A stretch of DNA of 64,000 nucleotides from Kibdelosporangium banguiense (GTDB lineage Bacteria; Actinomycetota; Actinomycetes; Mycobacteriales; Pseudonocardiaceae), in assembly GCF_017876405.1 (NCBI RefSeq), contig NZ_JAGINW010000001.1, forward strand, positions 1,439,203 to 1,503,202, read 5' to 3'. The translations under genes were made by a program, and so were the position numbers. Positions within the stretch are counted from its first letter, which is position 1. Each line of letters begins with the position of its first letter. The notes beneath the pieces were generated by a model, which ran no database searches, was not told the origin of the DNA, and saw nothing but the letters and a program-made list of their open reading frames with translations. This document shows positions 1 through 8,129 of the stretch, one piece after another.

Positions 1-56
1 CCCAGAGCCTCGCCAGGACCGCTTTCATTTCGTTGAGCCCGCGCTGACACGTCCTT

Positions 57-83
57 ACACAACCCGAACACAACCCGGACACC
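57..83. promoter_or_regulatory. 11-bp tandem direct repeats upstream of the first operon
   Basis: Two copies of ACACAACCCGR (57-67 and 68-78) run head to tail and are followed by a partial third ACAC. The period is one helical turn, which is the usual arrangement of OmpR-family response regulator sites. The repeat ends about 30 bp before the first gene of an operon that encodes such a regulator (607-1278), so autoregulation is a reasonable inference. No clear -10/-35 pair was assigned. Confidence 0.4.
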
Positions 84-114
84 TCGCTCACCGGCGCTCG
101 TCAGAGTTGGCCGC

Positions 115-480
115 ATGAAATGGACGCATCGCTTAGCCGCCCTCGGGGGCGCGACCGCAATCGCCCTCACCACACTCACCACCGCAGCCTCGGCACAGGC
201 CACCGAGCCTTCGTTCGACGTGCAAAAGGTCTGTGACCAGCGGATTCCCAAGCTGGAGACACGTGCCAACAAGATGCTGACCCGGATCACAGGCGACGCG
301 AAGGTCGTCGGGTCCACCGCGAACCTCCGGGCCCGCGCCGAACGCGCGAAGGCTGCGGGCAACGAGGCCCAGGCCGACTGGCTGAACGGCAAGGCCGACC
401 ACCGCGAGCAGCGCGTCGGCCTGCTGCGTGACGCACTGGCCAAGCTGGACGCCTACAAACAGAAACACTGTGGCAAATGA
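115..480 (+). CDS. Secreted protein of unknown function
   Basis: This is a 121-residue protein with a clear Sec signal peptide: a Lys/Arg start, a hydrophobic Ala/Leu/Thr stretch to about residue 26, and an ASAQA-like cleavage region near 25-29. The mature part is charged and Lys/Ala-rich with only two cysteines (in KVCDQR and at the end, KHCGK), which could form one disulfide. I do not recognise the family. Its stop overlaps the start of a tiny lipoprotein gene, which in turn overlaps a response regulator gene. All four genes therefore look translationally coupled, and the protein may be an extracytoplasmic partner of the downstream two-component system. Confidence 0.75.
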   Translation: MKWTHRLAALGGATAIALTTLTTAASAQATEPSFDVQKVCDQRIPKLETRANKMLTRITGDAKVVGSTANLRARAERAKAAGNEAQADWLNGKADHREQRVGLLRDALAKLDAYKQKHCGK

Positions 481-617
481 GACGCCTGGCCGTGGTCTTC
501 GCACTGTTCGGGTTGCTGATGACGGGCTGCGTGAAGGAGGAAGCACCGCCGGCCGGTGACCTAGACTCCATCGAGTCCACACTCAACAGTGTCGAGTCGG
601 AGCTGAATGAGCCCTAA
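477..617 (+). CDS. Small lipoprotein preceding a two-component system
   Basis: This 46-codon gene starts with an ATG that overlaps the previous stop (ATGA at 477-480) and runs 11 bases into the response regulator gene. The product begins MRRLAVVFALFGLLMTGC, a textbook lipoprotein signal with lipobox LMTGC and the lipidated Cys at residue 18. The mature peptide is only about 29 residues, acidic and serine-rich. The order lipoprotein, response regulator, histidine kinase resembles the cseA-cseB-cseC arrangement of Streptomyces. No homology to CseA is claimed; the parallel is positional. Confidence 0.7.
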   Translation: MRRLAVVFALFGLLMTGCVKEEAPPAGDLDSIESTLNSVESELNEP

Positions 618-1278
618 AGGCTTGGTGCTCGTTGCCGAGGACGAGCGCTCGATCGCCGACCTGGTCGCACTTTACCTGCGCCGGGACGGGTTCGGCGTGC
701 ACGTGGAGACAGATGGACCGGGCGCACTCGCGGCGGTACGGCGGTTGCGGCCGGTCGCTGTCGTGCTGGACATCGGCCTGCCGGGGATGGACGGCATCGA
801 GGTCTGCCGCACGTTGCGTGCCGCGGAGGACTGGACACCGGTGTTGTTCGTGACCGCTCGGGACGACGAAGTCGACCGGATCCTCGGCCTTGAGATGGGC
901 GCCGACGACTACGTCACGAAGCCGTTCAGCCCTCGCGAGCTCGTTGCGCGCGTGCGGACCGTGTTGCGGCGCGGCGCACCGGTGAGCGAGGTGCTGGCGG
1001 TCGGGGCGACTCGGTTGAACGTCGACCAGCGCCGGGCGTGGGCTGGTGACCGGGAGGTCGCGCTGACCTCCACCGAGTTCGATCTGCTCGAGCACCTGAT
1101 GCGGACGCCCGCACGGGTGTACTCGCGGGAACAGCTGCTCAGCGCGGTCTGGGGCTATCAGGCCGCGGCCGGCACCCGGACTGTGGACGTGCACATCGCC
1201 CAGTTGCGCGCCAAACTCGGCGATGAAAGTCCGATCAGGACTGTCCGTGGGGTCGGATACTCGGCGGAGTCACGGTGA
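607..1278 (+). CDS. OmpR-family response regulator
   Basis: The 223-residue protein has a receiver domain (about 5-118) with the acidic pocket near E11-D12, phospho-acceptor D55 in VVLDIGLPG and the conserved Lys in the YVTKPFSP segment. A winged-helix DNA-binding domain (about 128-220) follows, ending in the typical TVRGVGYSAE signature. It is the partner of the histidine kinase encoded directly downstream, whose GTG overlaps this gene's stop (GTGA). The upstream lipoprotein and secreted protein genes overlap it as well. The stimulus cannot be read from the sequence; the linked exported proteins suggest a cell-envelope signal. Confidence 0.93.
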   Translation: MSPKGLVLVAEDERSIADLVALYLRRDGFGVHVETDGPGALAAVRRLRPVAVVLDIGLPGMDGIEVCRTLRAAEDWTPVLFVTARDDEVDRILGLEMGADDYVTKPFSPRELVARVRTVLRRGAPVSEVLAVGATRLNVDQRRAWAGDREVALTSTEFDLLEHLMRTPARVYSREQLLSAVWGYQAAAGTRTVDVHIAQLRAKLGDESPIRTVRGVGYSAESR

Positions 1279-2618
1279 GCCGCTCGCGGGCCACGCTCGC
1301 CGGCCGGATCACCGTGCTGTGCCTGGCGGTGGCCGGGATCTCCGCGCTGGTCGCCGGGTTGATCCTGTTCCGGCTGGTCACCACGACATCACGGGACGTG
1401 ACCAGGCGCGTGCTGGCCAACCAGGCCGACGTGATCGCCGCCCAGATCGCGGAGCAGGGCGGCGGTCTGGTCGGCCGCCGCCGGGTCGTGGACATCCTTG
1501 AGGGGCAAGGGATATCGGTGGTCGGCGTCGGCCAGCGTGGCCTGGTCACCGGCACTCCGGAGGCGGTAGCGGCAGCCAAGCAGGCCAAGGCTGTCGACGG
1601 CGGGAAGGTGTCGAAGATCGTCGAGTCCGGCGGGCGGACCTACCTGGTGGAGGCCCGTGACGTGCCGCGCGGCAGCTTCGTGCTGGTCCAGCAGCCGTCC
1701 GCGGACCGATCGACCGTTCGCAGTCTGATCGGCAACATCCTGCTGGGACTGGGAATCGGTCTCCTCGTCGCCGCTCTGGCCGGGATTGTGCTCGGTCGCC
1801 TGCTCGCCCGGCCGTTGCGGCGGACCGCGCAGGTCGCGCACACCATGCGCGGCGGGCGTCGGGATCTGCGCGTTCCCGTTGAAGGCCCGCGTGAGGTCGC
1901 TGACGTCGCCGGGTCGGTCAACGAGCTGGCGGATGCGTTGCAGCGCAGTGAATCCCGACAACGGGACTTCCTGCTGTCGGTATCCCACGAACTGCGGACC
2001 CCGCTGACGGCTGTCCGCGGGTTCGCCGAATCGCTGGCCGACGGCGTGGTGACCGGCGCCGACGCCGCAGACGTCGGCCGGACCATCTGCAACGAGGCCC
2101 AGCGCCTCGAGCGACTGGTCAGTGACCTGCTCGACCTGGCAAGGCTGTCCGCCGACGACTTCCGGCTCGACATCACCCGCGTCGACCTGACCGGCGTGGC
2201 GCGAGAGGCAGCAGACGTGTGGTCCGCACGCTGTGCCCGCGAAGGCGTGACGTTCCGCGCGGAAATACCCGAGCATCCCGTGCTCGCCAACACCGACCCG
2301 CGGCGGCTCCGCCAGGCTCTGGACGGGTTGATGGAGAACGCGTTGCGGGTCACCCCGTCCGGCCAGCCGATTGTGCTGGCCCTCAGCCCGAACCCGGTGT
2401 TCCAGGTCCGGGACGGCGGCCCCGGACTGTCCGAAGAGGACTATCAAGTGGCGTTCGATCGGGGCGCGCTGTACCGGCGGTACGCGGGCGTGCGACCGGT
2501 CGGCACCGGGCTCGGTCTGGCGATCGTGCACGGCCTGGTCACCCGGATGGGCGGCACGGTCCATGCCGGGCCCGCGCCCGAGGGTGGCGCCAGTTTCACG
2601 ATCATGCTCGCCGGGTAA
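1275..2618 (+). CDS. Membrane sensor histidine kinase
   Basis: The 447-residue kinase has two membrane helices (about 11-35 and 151-177) that enclose an extracytoplasmic region of about 115 residues. A HAMP linker (about 178-230), a HisKA domain with phospho-acceptor H239 in SVSHELRTPL and an HATPase domain with N, G1 (VRDGGPGL) and G2 (GTGLGLAI) boxes follow. It begins with GTG overlapping the response regulator stop, so the two are co-translated. The N box reads LMENALR. The extracytoplasmic part matches no sensor family I know. Confidence 0.92.
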   Translation: MSRSRATLAGRITVLCLAVAGISALVAGLILFRLVTTTSRDVTRRVLANQADVIAAQIAEQGGGLVGRRRVVDILEGQGISVVGVGQRGLVTGTPEAVAAAKQAKAVDGGKVSKIVESGGRTYLVEARDVPRGSFVLVQQPSADRSTVRSLIGNILLGLGIGLLVAALAGIVLGRLLARPLRRTAQVAHTMRGGRRDLRVPVEGPREVADVAGSVNELADALQRSESRQRDFLLSVSHELRTPLTAVRGFAESLADGVVTGADAADVGRTICNEAQRLERLVSDLLDLARLSADDFRLDITRVDLTGVAREAADVWSARCAREGVTFRAEIPEHPVLANTDPRRLRQALDGLMENALRVTPSGQPIVLALSPNPVFQVRDGGPGLSEEDYQVAFDRGALYRRYAGVRPVGTGLGLAIVHGLVTRMGGTVHAGPAPEGGASFTIMLAG

Positions 2619-2627
2619 CCCAAACCG

Positions 2628-4019
2628 ATGCGAACCCAGCGTGAGATCGAACGGAAGTACGAGGCCGATTCCGACGCCGAAATCCCTGAGCTGCCGGGTG
2701 TTGTCGCCGAACCGCAGCGCGAGACTCTCGACGCGGTCTACTACGACACCGCCGACCTCAGGCTGATCCGCAGCGGGCTGACCCTGCGCCGACGGGAAGG
2801 CGGCGAGGACGAGGGCTGGCACCTGAAAGTGCCCGCAGGCAAGGACACGCGCGACGAGATCCACATACCGCTCAACGGAAAGACCGATCCGCCGAAACAG
2901 TTCACCGATCTGACACTGGGCTACACACGCGGCGCGAAACTACAGCCGGTCGCGCAGATCAAGACCGAGCGGACACGCTGGGAGATCGTCGGTGAGAAAG
3001 GGAAACTGCTCGCCGAGCTGACCGACGACCAGGTCACCGCCGCGGCCTGCGGCTCGGATGCCGTCAGCTGGCGCGAGATCGAGGTCGAAGGCGATCCGGC
3101 AGTACTCGACCGGACCGAGAAACCGTTGCGCTCAGCCGGTTTCCACCGATCCAAGGCGCCTTCGAAGCTCGCCAGGGTGCTCGACACCAAGAGCACGAAG
3201 CCGGAGCGTCCGGACCGCAAGGCACGGGCGGGCAAGGCCGTGATGGCCTACGTCACCGAACAGGTGGAGAAGATCAAGCATTACGACGTCCTGGTGCGCC
3301 AGGACGCGGACGACGCGGTGCACCAGTTGAGGGTCGCGACGCGGCGGCTACGCAGCGCTCTGCGTGTCTACGCAAAGCTCATCCCAATCGGTGATCTCAG
3401 TGCCGAACTGCAGTGGCTCGGCCAGCGGCTGAGCACGGCGCGTGACCTGGAAGTGCAGCACGAACGGATGCGTGCGGCCATTTCGACGCTGCCCACCGAG
3501 CTGGTGGTGGGCCCGGTCGAGGCACGGCTGACGCGGCACTTCGCTCCAGAGCAGGAAAAAGCCCGCAAGGCTGTGCTGCAGACGTTGCGGAGCAAGCGTT
3601 ACCTCCAGCTGCTGGATCGGCTGGAGACCCTCGTGACCGCCCCGCCGACGACCAAGAAGGCCAACCGCCGGGCCCGCAAAGAGCTGCCAAAACACCTGTC
3701 CCGCGCGGAGCGCAAGATCAGTAGGCGATTCAACGCCGGTGAGATCCACCGCGCCCGGAAAGCCGCCAAGCGAGTCCGTTACGGACTGGAACTGGCCGTC
3801 CCCGTGCTGGGCAAACCAGCGGACAAGGCCCGTAAACGCGCCAAGACCTTCACCAAGCAGGGCGGCGAATACCAGGACAGCGTGGTCGCACGGCCATTGC
3901 TGCGAGCGCTTGGCATGCAGGCGCATGCCGCCGGGGAGAACGGCTTCACGTTCGGCCTGCTGCACGGCCGCGAGGAGGCGGTCGCGGAGCGTGCGCAGCG
4001 GGAGATGAGGTGGGGCTAG
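2628..4019 (+). CDS. CYTH-CHAD domain protein
   Basis: The 463-residue protein joins two domains. The N-terminal CYTH (triphosphate tunnel metalloenzyme) domain spans about 1-195, with the diagnostic EIERKYE motif at the start and repeated charged strands that bind triphosphate and metal. The C-terminal CHAD domain (about 205-460) is helical and rich in Lys, Arg and His, including VHQLRVATRRLRSAL and RARKAAKRVRYGLE. CHAD domains bind inorganic polyphosphate, so a role in polyphosphate or triphosphate metabolism is likely. The gene lies 9 bp after the kinase stop and may be cotranscribed. The exact reaction cannot be told from sequence. Confidence 0.9.
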   Translation: MRTQREIERKYEADSDAEIPELPGVVAEPQRETLDAVYYDTADLRLIRSGLTLRRREGGEDEGWHLKVPAGKDTRDEIHIPLNGKTDPPKQFTDLTLGYTRGAKLQPVAQIKTERTRWEIVGEKGKLLAELTDDQVTAAACGSDAVSWREIEVEGDPAVLDRTEKPLRSAGFHRSKAPSKLARVLDTKSTKPERPDRKARAGKAVMAYVTEQVEKIKHYDVLVRQDADDAVHQLRVATRRLRSALRVYAKLIPIGDLSAELQWLGQRLSTARDLEVQHERMRAAISTLPTELVVGPVEARLTRHFAPEQEKARKAVLQTLRSKRYLQLLDRLETLVTAPPTTKKANRRARKELPKHLSRAERKISRRFNAGEIHRARKAAKRVRYGLELAVPVLGKPADKARKRAKTFTKQGGEYQDSVVARPLLRALGMQAHAAGENGFTFGLLHGREEAVAERAQREMRWG

Positions 4020-4058
4020 GCCCACCCCTGCGGCTACACCTGCGAGCAATGCGCCTGA

Positions 4059-4096
4059 CCTCGATGGTCCGTCACACTGGGGACGGACCATCGAGG
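4059..4096 (+). promoter_or_regulatory. Perfect 15-bp hairpin overlapping a ribosome binding site
   Basis: CCTCGATGGTCCGTC (4059-4073) and its exact complement (4082-4096) flank an 8-base loop. The 3' arm ends with GAGG of the GAGGAGG Shine-Dalgarno run (4093-4099) of the kinase gene starting at 4104. In mRNA the stem would bury half of that site. It could equally be a DNA operator or the terminator of the CHAD gene, since no T-run follows. Confidence 0.55.
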
Positions 4097-4103
4097 AGGC
4101 GGG

Positions 4104-5795
4104 ATGCGACAGGTCAAGGCGTTGGCGCGCAGTGTGGCGCTGCTCGCGGTGGCCATCGCCTGTCCCTTCGTGTTCGTGTGGGTCATCGCTGGCGTCTCCC
4201 TGGTGTTGAGCGGGCCAGCCGTGCTCAAAAGCGTGCGGCGGTTCACCAATCTCGCCCGGCGGCTGAGCGGAGTATCGACCGAAGCTGTCTACCGGGCGCC
4301 ACTCCCGCCGCCCGAACCTGACGAGGATGGGCTCTACAAGGTCGGCGAGCGGCTCGTGGACAAGCCGTCCTGGTGGAACGAGTTCGATCGGCGGCTCGAA
4401 TGGATCGGCGACGACCCGGCGTCGCACCGGGACGTGACCTGGCTCGTCACGAACCTCTTCGTGGGCACGGCATTGGCCGCGCTGGCGCCCGGCCTGATCG
4501 GGCTCGGTATCTGGTCGCTGGTCACGCCGTGGTGGGTGGCCTCGATCCCGCTGGTGCTCGCGGGTTTCTTCGCGGCGCCGTACCTCGTCGGACTGCACGA
4601 CCGCTGGACAGCGGTGTTGCTGGAGCCCAAGAGCGACGGCCGGATGTTCCAGTTCTGGGTGAAGTTCCGCCTGCACTTCGAGAAGTTCGGGTACGTGGCG
4701 GCGAACTGGCTGATGGCGCTGGCCGGCGTGGTGCTCGGGGCGGGCAGCCTGATCGTCGGCGCACCCGTTCACCTGTGGGGTCTGTGGATCGTGGCGTGGG
4801 TGCCGATCATGCTGCTGAACCGGGAGCTGACCAGCCGGCGACGGCACCTCGTCGGCAGCTGGTCAGGCATCCTGATCGCTTCGCCGTACCTGCCCCAACC
4901 AGTGCCTCCGGCGCCCCGCCCGGACGGCATGTACCGGCATGGCCGTCAGCTTTATAAGACTCCCAAGGCAATGTTGCGCGGCGCGCGGTACCGCTGGGTG
5001 ATGACCGACGTGGCCACGTGGCGTGACCTGGCTTCGGCAGCGGTCGACTTCCTCGTCGGTCTGGCGGCCGTGCCCGCCGCGATCTTCCTGCCCGGCCCCG
5101 TACTTCGATTACAGGCCAAGGTTTCCCGATGGTTGCTCGCACCGACGGCCAAGGCCCTGCTGGCGCACCGAGTCGAGCAACTCACAGCGACGCGGGCGGA
5201 TGCCACCGACGCGCAGGCCGCGGAACTTCGCCGCATCGAACGAGACCTGCACGACGGTGCCCAGGCACGGCTGGTCGCGCTCGGTCTGCATCTCGGGGCG
5301 GTGGAGCGGCTGATCGACCAGGATCCGGAAGCGGCCAAATCCTTGGTGGCCAAGACAAAAGCCGCCTCAGCCGAGGCGCTGACCGAGCTCAGGGACCTGG
5401 TCCGGGGCATTCACCCGCCGGTACTGGCCGAACGCGGCCTGGGCGACGCGATCCGCGCGCTCGCCCTGGACAGCCCGTTGAAAGTGACTGTCGAGGGCTC
5501 GCTGGCCGTCCGCCCGGCCGCACCGGTGGAGTCAGCGGTGTACTTCGCCGTCTGCGAGTTGCTCGTCAACGCGGCCAAGCACGCCGACGCCAAGAACGTG
5601 ATCATCCACATGCGACACGATCCCGGCGTGCTCAGTGTCTCTGTCATCGACGACGGTCGCGGCGGGGCCAGCACGCACGCCGGCACCGGCCTGCGTGGCC
5701 TGCATCGCCGGCTGGCCACGTTCGACGGAACGTTCGAACTGGTCAGCCCGGTCGGTGGGCCCACCGTCGCGACAGTCAGGATCCCCAGTAGCTGA
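4104..5795 (+). CDS. Orphan sensor histidine kinase with duplicated sensor domain
   Basis: The 563-residue kinase is of the NarL/DesK-partner type: the HisKA_3 motif ERDLHDGAQARL carries H383, and an HATPase domain ends in GTGLRGLHRRL. The N-terminal 350 residues hold several membrane segments and two copies of one module. The first begins DGLYKVGERL (about 75) and the second DGMYRHGRQL (about 274), each followed by an RDL/RDV helix and a hydrophobic pair, as in the actinobacterial 'putative sensor' domain. No LuxR-type regulator gene adjoins it; the only one in the window is at 39.4-40.1 kb. Start ATG 4104 has a strong GAGGAGG, partly within a hairpin. It converges with the next gene, 4 bp apart. 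Confidence 0.88.
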   Translation: MRQVKALARSVALLAVAIACPFVFVWVIAGVSLVLSGPAVLKSVRRFTNLARRLSGVSTEAVYRAPLPPPEPDEDGLYKVGERLVDKPSWWNEFDRRLEWIGDDPASHRDVTWLVTNLFVGTALAALAPGLIGLGIWSLVTPWWVASIPLVLAGFFAAPYLVGLHDRWTAVLLEPKSDGRMFQFWVKFRLHFEKFGYVAANWLMALAGVVLGAGSLIVGAPVHLWGLWIVAWVPIMLLNRELTSRRRHLVGSWSGILIASPYLPQPVPPAPRPDGMYRHGRQLYKTPKAMLRGARYRWVMTDVATWRDLASAAVDFLVGLAAVPAAIFLPGPVLRLQAKVSRWLLAPTAKALLAHRVEQLTATRADATDAQAAELRRIERDLHDGAQARLVALGLHLGAVERLIDQDPEAAKSLVAKTKAASAEALTELRDLVRGIHPPVLAERGLGDAIRALALDSPLKVTVEGSLAVRPAAPVESAVYFAVCELLVNAAKHADAKNVIIHMRHDPGVLSVSVIDDGRGGASTHAGTGLRGLHRRLATFDGTFELVSPVGGPTVATVRIPSS

Positions 5796-5799
5796 TCGG

Positions 5800-6651
5800 C
5801 TAACCGGCGAAATCAGCCTTGTGGTCCACAGCCCACTCGGCGAACGTGCGTGGTTCACGGCCAAGCACGTCCTGGACGCCGGTCTCGAGGTCGCCCGGGT
5901 GGTCGACGGCGGCCTCGGTCATGTCCAGCAGGCTGTTGACCAGTTTCGCCGAACCGAACTGACCGAACTGCTTGAGCAGATCCTCGTAGGCCTCGTCCCG
6001 GGTCTGCACCTCGACCCTGAGCGAGCGGCCGACGGCCTCGCCGATCAGGTCGACCTGCCGGTGCTGGGTGATCGACTCCCCGCCGGTCAGCCGGTACTTC
6101 GCCGACGTGTGACCGTCGTTGAGCAGGACGGCCACCGCGACTTCAGCGATGTCGTACTCGTGGATCGGAGAGCTCTGGCTGTCGGGGAACGGCAGCCGGA
6201 CGACGCCGTCCTGCCGGATGGACCGCGCCCAGGCCAGGGTGTTGGTGGCGAACGCACCTGGCTGTACGAAAGTCCAGTCGATACCGGATTTCTCGATCGC
6301 GTGCTCGACGGTCAGGTGCATCATCCGGACCGGTGAGTCGTTGTCGCCAGGGTAGGCCGCGGCCAGCGACGACAACGCCACAATGTGCCGCACGTTCGCG
6401 GCTTTGGCCACCTCGAGAAAGCCCTCGATACCGGCCGGGCTGGGGAACAGGAACACCTTCTCGACGCCTTCAAGGGCCTCTTTGAAGCTGCCGGGGTCGG
6501 CGAGGTCGGCGGCGCGAACGTCCACGGACTCAGGCAGGCCCGCGGTCAGCGGGTTGCGTGAGGTCGCGCGGATCTGAGCGCCTGTCTGCAGGAGCTGCTG
6601 AAGAACGGAGCCGCCGACGTTGCCGGTCGCCCCGGTTACCAGGATTGTCAT
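5800..6651 (-). CDS. NmrA/SDR-like NAD(P)-binding protein
   Basis: The protein begins MTILVTGATGNVGGSVLQQL, a Rossmann dinucleotide-binding loop (GATGNVG), followed by the atypical short-chain dehydrogenase pattern of the NmrA/quinone oxidoreductase-2 group. That pattern includes ALSSLAA near 95 and PGAFATN near 140. Such proteins bind NAD(P)H and act as redox sensors or quinone reductases. The frame is open 18 bases further upstream (to 6669), but the ATG at 6651 places the glycine motif at the usual distance from the N terminus. It is divergent from a TetR gene 63 bp away, which may control it. Confidence 0.85.
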   Translation of the reverse strand: MTILVTGATGNVGGSVLQQLLQTGAQIRATSRNPLTAGLPESVDVRAADLADPGSFKEALEGVEKVFLFPSPAGIEGFLEVAKAANVRHIVALSSLAAAYPGDNDSPVRMMHLTVEHAIEKSGIDWTFVQPGAFATNTLAWARSIRQDGVVRLPFPDSQSSPIHEYDIAEVAVAVLLNDGHTSAKYRLTGGESITQHRQVDLIGEAVGRSLRVEVQTRDEAYEDLLKQFGQFGSAKLVNSLLDMTEAAVDHPGDLETGVQDVLGREPRTFAEWAVDHKADFAG

Positions 6652-6670
6652 GACCCCAGCTTCAACCATC

Positions 6671-6686
6671 TGTCAAACGGTGTCAA
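6671..6686. promoter_or_regulatory. Candidate regulatory repeat between nmrA-like and tetR genes
   Basis: TGTCAA occurs twice (6671-6676 and 6681-6686) with a 10-bp period. On the minus strand each reads TTGACA, a perfect -35 word for the nmrA-like gene. It lies in the divergent intergenic region, where an operator for the adjacent TetR protein would be expected. Confidence 0.3.
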
Positions 6687-6714
6687 CCAAATAGATGACT
6701 GATACCCTCACGCT

Positions 6715-7329
6715 GTGCGGGAACCAGGGAAACCAAGGCGCTCACCAGCGCCGCAAGAGCGTCAGGCGGACGCCGAGCGGTCCCGGCGGCAGCTGTTGTC
6801 AGCCGCCTTCGACGAGTTCGCGGCCAAGGGCTACGCCGGCGCCAGGGTCCACGAGATCGCCGCCCGGGCAGGCGTGAACAAGCAGCTGATCAACTACTAC
6901 TTCGGCGGCAAGGAAGGCCTCTACCGGGCGTTGCAGCGGGAGTGGCTGAACCACGAGGCGACGTTCCACGACCCACAGAACTCCGCACAGGCCATCTCCG
7001 AGAAGTACGTCCGCGAACTGCTGACCGACCCGCGTGGCGCCCGGTTGATGATCTGGCGCGGGCTGAGTTACGCCGCCGGCGAGACCGAACCGGACGAAGA
7101 ACCGGAGCAGGACCTGTCCGGCTTCATCTCCCGGCAGGAGGCGGGTGAACTGGATCCGGGGATCGACCCACGCTGCCTGCTGATCGGCCTGATGGGCGTG
7201 ACCTCCGGGCCGATCGTGATGCCGGACCTGGTCCGCAAACTGTTCGGTGTGGAGGTGTCCGATCCTGAGTTCCAGGAGCGCTACGTCGAGTTCGTCCGCG
7301 ACCTCGTCGGCAGGCTCGGGCCTCGCTGA
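6715..7329 (+). CDS. TetR-family transcriptional regulator
   Basis: This 204-residue regulator starts with GTG. Its N-terminal helix-turn-helix (about 24-66) carries the family signature [22 protein letters not shown] followed by [13 protein letters not shown]. The C-terminal ligand domain is helical and variable, so the inducer is unknown. It is divergent from the NmrA-like gene and its stop overlaps the start of a LysR-family gene by one base. Control of the NmrA-like oxidoreductase is the simplest guess. Confidence 0.88.
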   Translation: MREPGKPRRSPAPQERQADAERSRRQLLSAAFDEFAAKGYAGARVHEIAARAGVNKQLINYYFGGKEGLYRALQREWLNHEATFHDPQNSAQAISEKYVRELLTDPRGARLMIWRGLSYAAGETEPDEEPEQDLSGFISRQEAGELDPGIDPRCLLIGLMGVTSGPIVMPDLVRKLFGVEVSDPEFQERYVEFVRDLVGRLGPR

Positions 7330-8129
7330 TGGATTTGTTGCGGCACTTGGGGTTCTTCGTCGCCGTGGCTGAGGAGGGGCATTTCGGCCGGGCGGCCGAG
7401 CGGCTCGGGATGACGCAGCCGCCGGTTTCCCAGGGGGTTCAGCGGCTGGAACGCCGACTTGGTGTCGAGCTGTTCCACCGCGGTTCCCGTGGAGTGGGCC
7501 TGACCCCAGCGGGTAGTTCGCTGCTTCCACAGGCTTATTCATTGTTGTCCTCGGCCTCGGAATTCGCCGCGTCCGCCGGACGGTTGCGGGATCAGGCCGT
7601 CCGGGTCGGCGTGATCGGTCAGCTCAGCGCCTTCCATTTGGCTGCGATGGTCTCCAGCGCACCCAAGGCTGTTGTGGTCACGACGGCCGCCACCGTGGAG
7701 CTGATCGAGGCGGTCACGTCCGGGCAGCTCGACTGCGCTGTGGTGCACCATCCAGCACTGGTCAACACGTTGGAATGCGGGCCGGTGATCAGGGTTCCAT
7801 CGTGGTTTCTCGTACCCTCGGGGCGAGAGGACCTCCGAGGATTGTCGTGCGCAACCATTCCTCGCAGCCATGGCACTGCGGCGTTCGACCTTCTCGCTGA
7901 CACCTTGCGAGCTTCGGGGCTGGATCCGGATTTTCTCGCGGCTTCCAACGACCGCGAGGTAGTGGCAGCCGTTGCCACAGGTCAGGCGTTCGGCATCACC
8001 ACTGATCCCTTCTTGCAGGCTCCTGGTATCGCCCGGCTTCCCGCAGCGGAGTTCGGATTGCGGGTCCGGCTTGTGTGGCGCTCACTTGCCGCTGACGTTC
8101 GCTCGGCCCTGGAAGCCGCACTCGCATGA
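7329..8129 (+). CDS. LysR-family regulator, BlaA/AmpR-like by context
   Basis: The 266-residue protein has an N-terminal winged helix-turn-helix (about 1-60: [32 protein letters not shown]) and a periplasmic-binding-like effector domain that is shorter than usual (LysR proteins are mostly near 300 residues). Its stop overlaps the start of a serine hydrolase gene (ATGA), and a beta-lactamase gene follows. In Streptomyces cacaoi, the LysR activator BlaA and the penicillin-recognising protein BlaB jointly control beta-lactamase BlaL. The same three components are present here in one direction. A T-N11-A palindrome in front of the lactamase gene fits as its target. Confidence 0.87.
   Translation: MDLLRHLGFFVAVAEEGHFGRAAERLGMTQPPVSQGVQRLERRLGVELFHRGSRGVGLTPAGSSLLPQAYSLLSSASEFAASAGRLRDQAVRVGVIGQLSAFHLAAMVSSAPKAVVVTTAATVELIEAVTSGQLDCAVVHHPALVNTLECGPVIRVPSWFLVPSGREDLRGLSCATIPRSHGTAAFDLLADTLRASGLDPDFLAASNDREVVAAVATGQAFGITTDPFLQAPGIARLPAAEFGLRVRLVWRSLAADVRSALEAALA

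Noticed and set aside
1389-2864. 491-codon minus-strand open frame opposite the histidine kinase
   Set aside because: The plus-strand kinase has complete domain motifs. The antisense frame has none.
3348-4847. Very long open frame (499 codons) on the minus strand
   Set aside because: It lies opposite the CHAD and kinase genes, has no family likeness and a composition rich in Arg, His and Pro typical of antisense frames in GC-rich genes.
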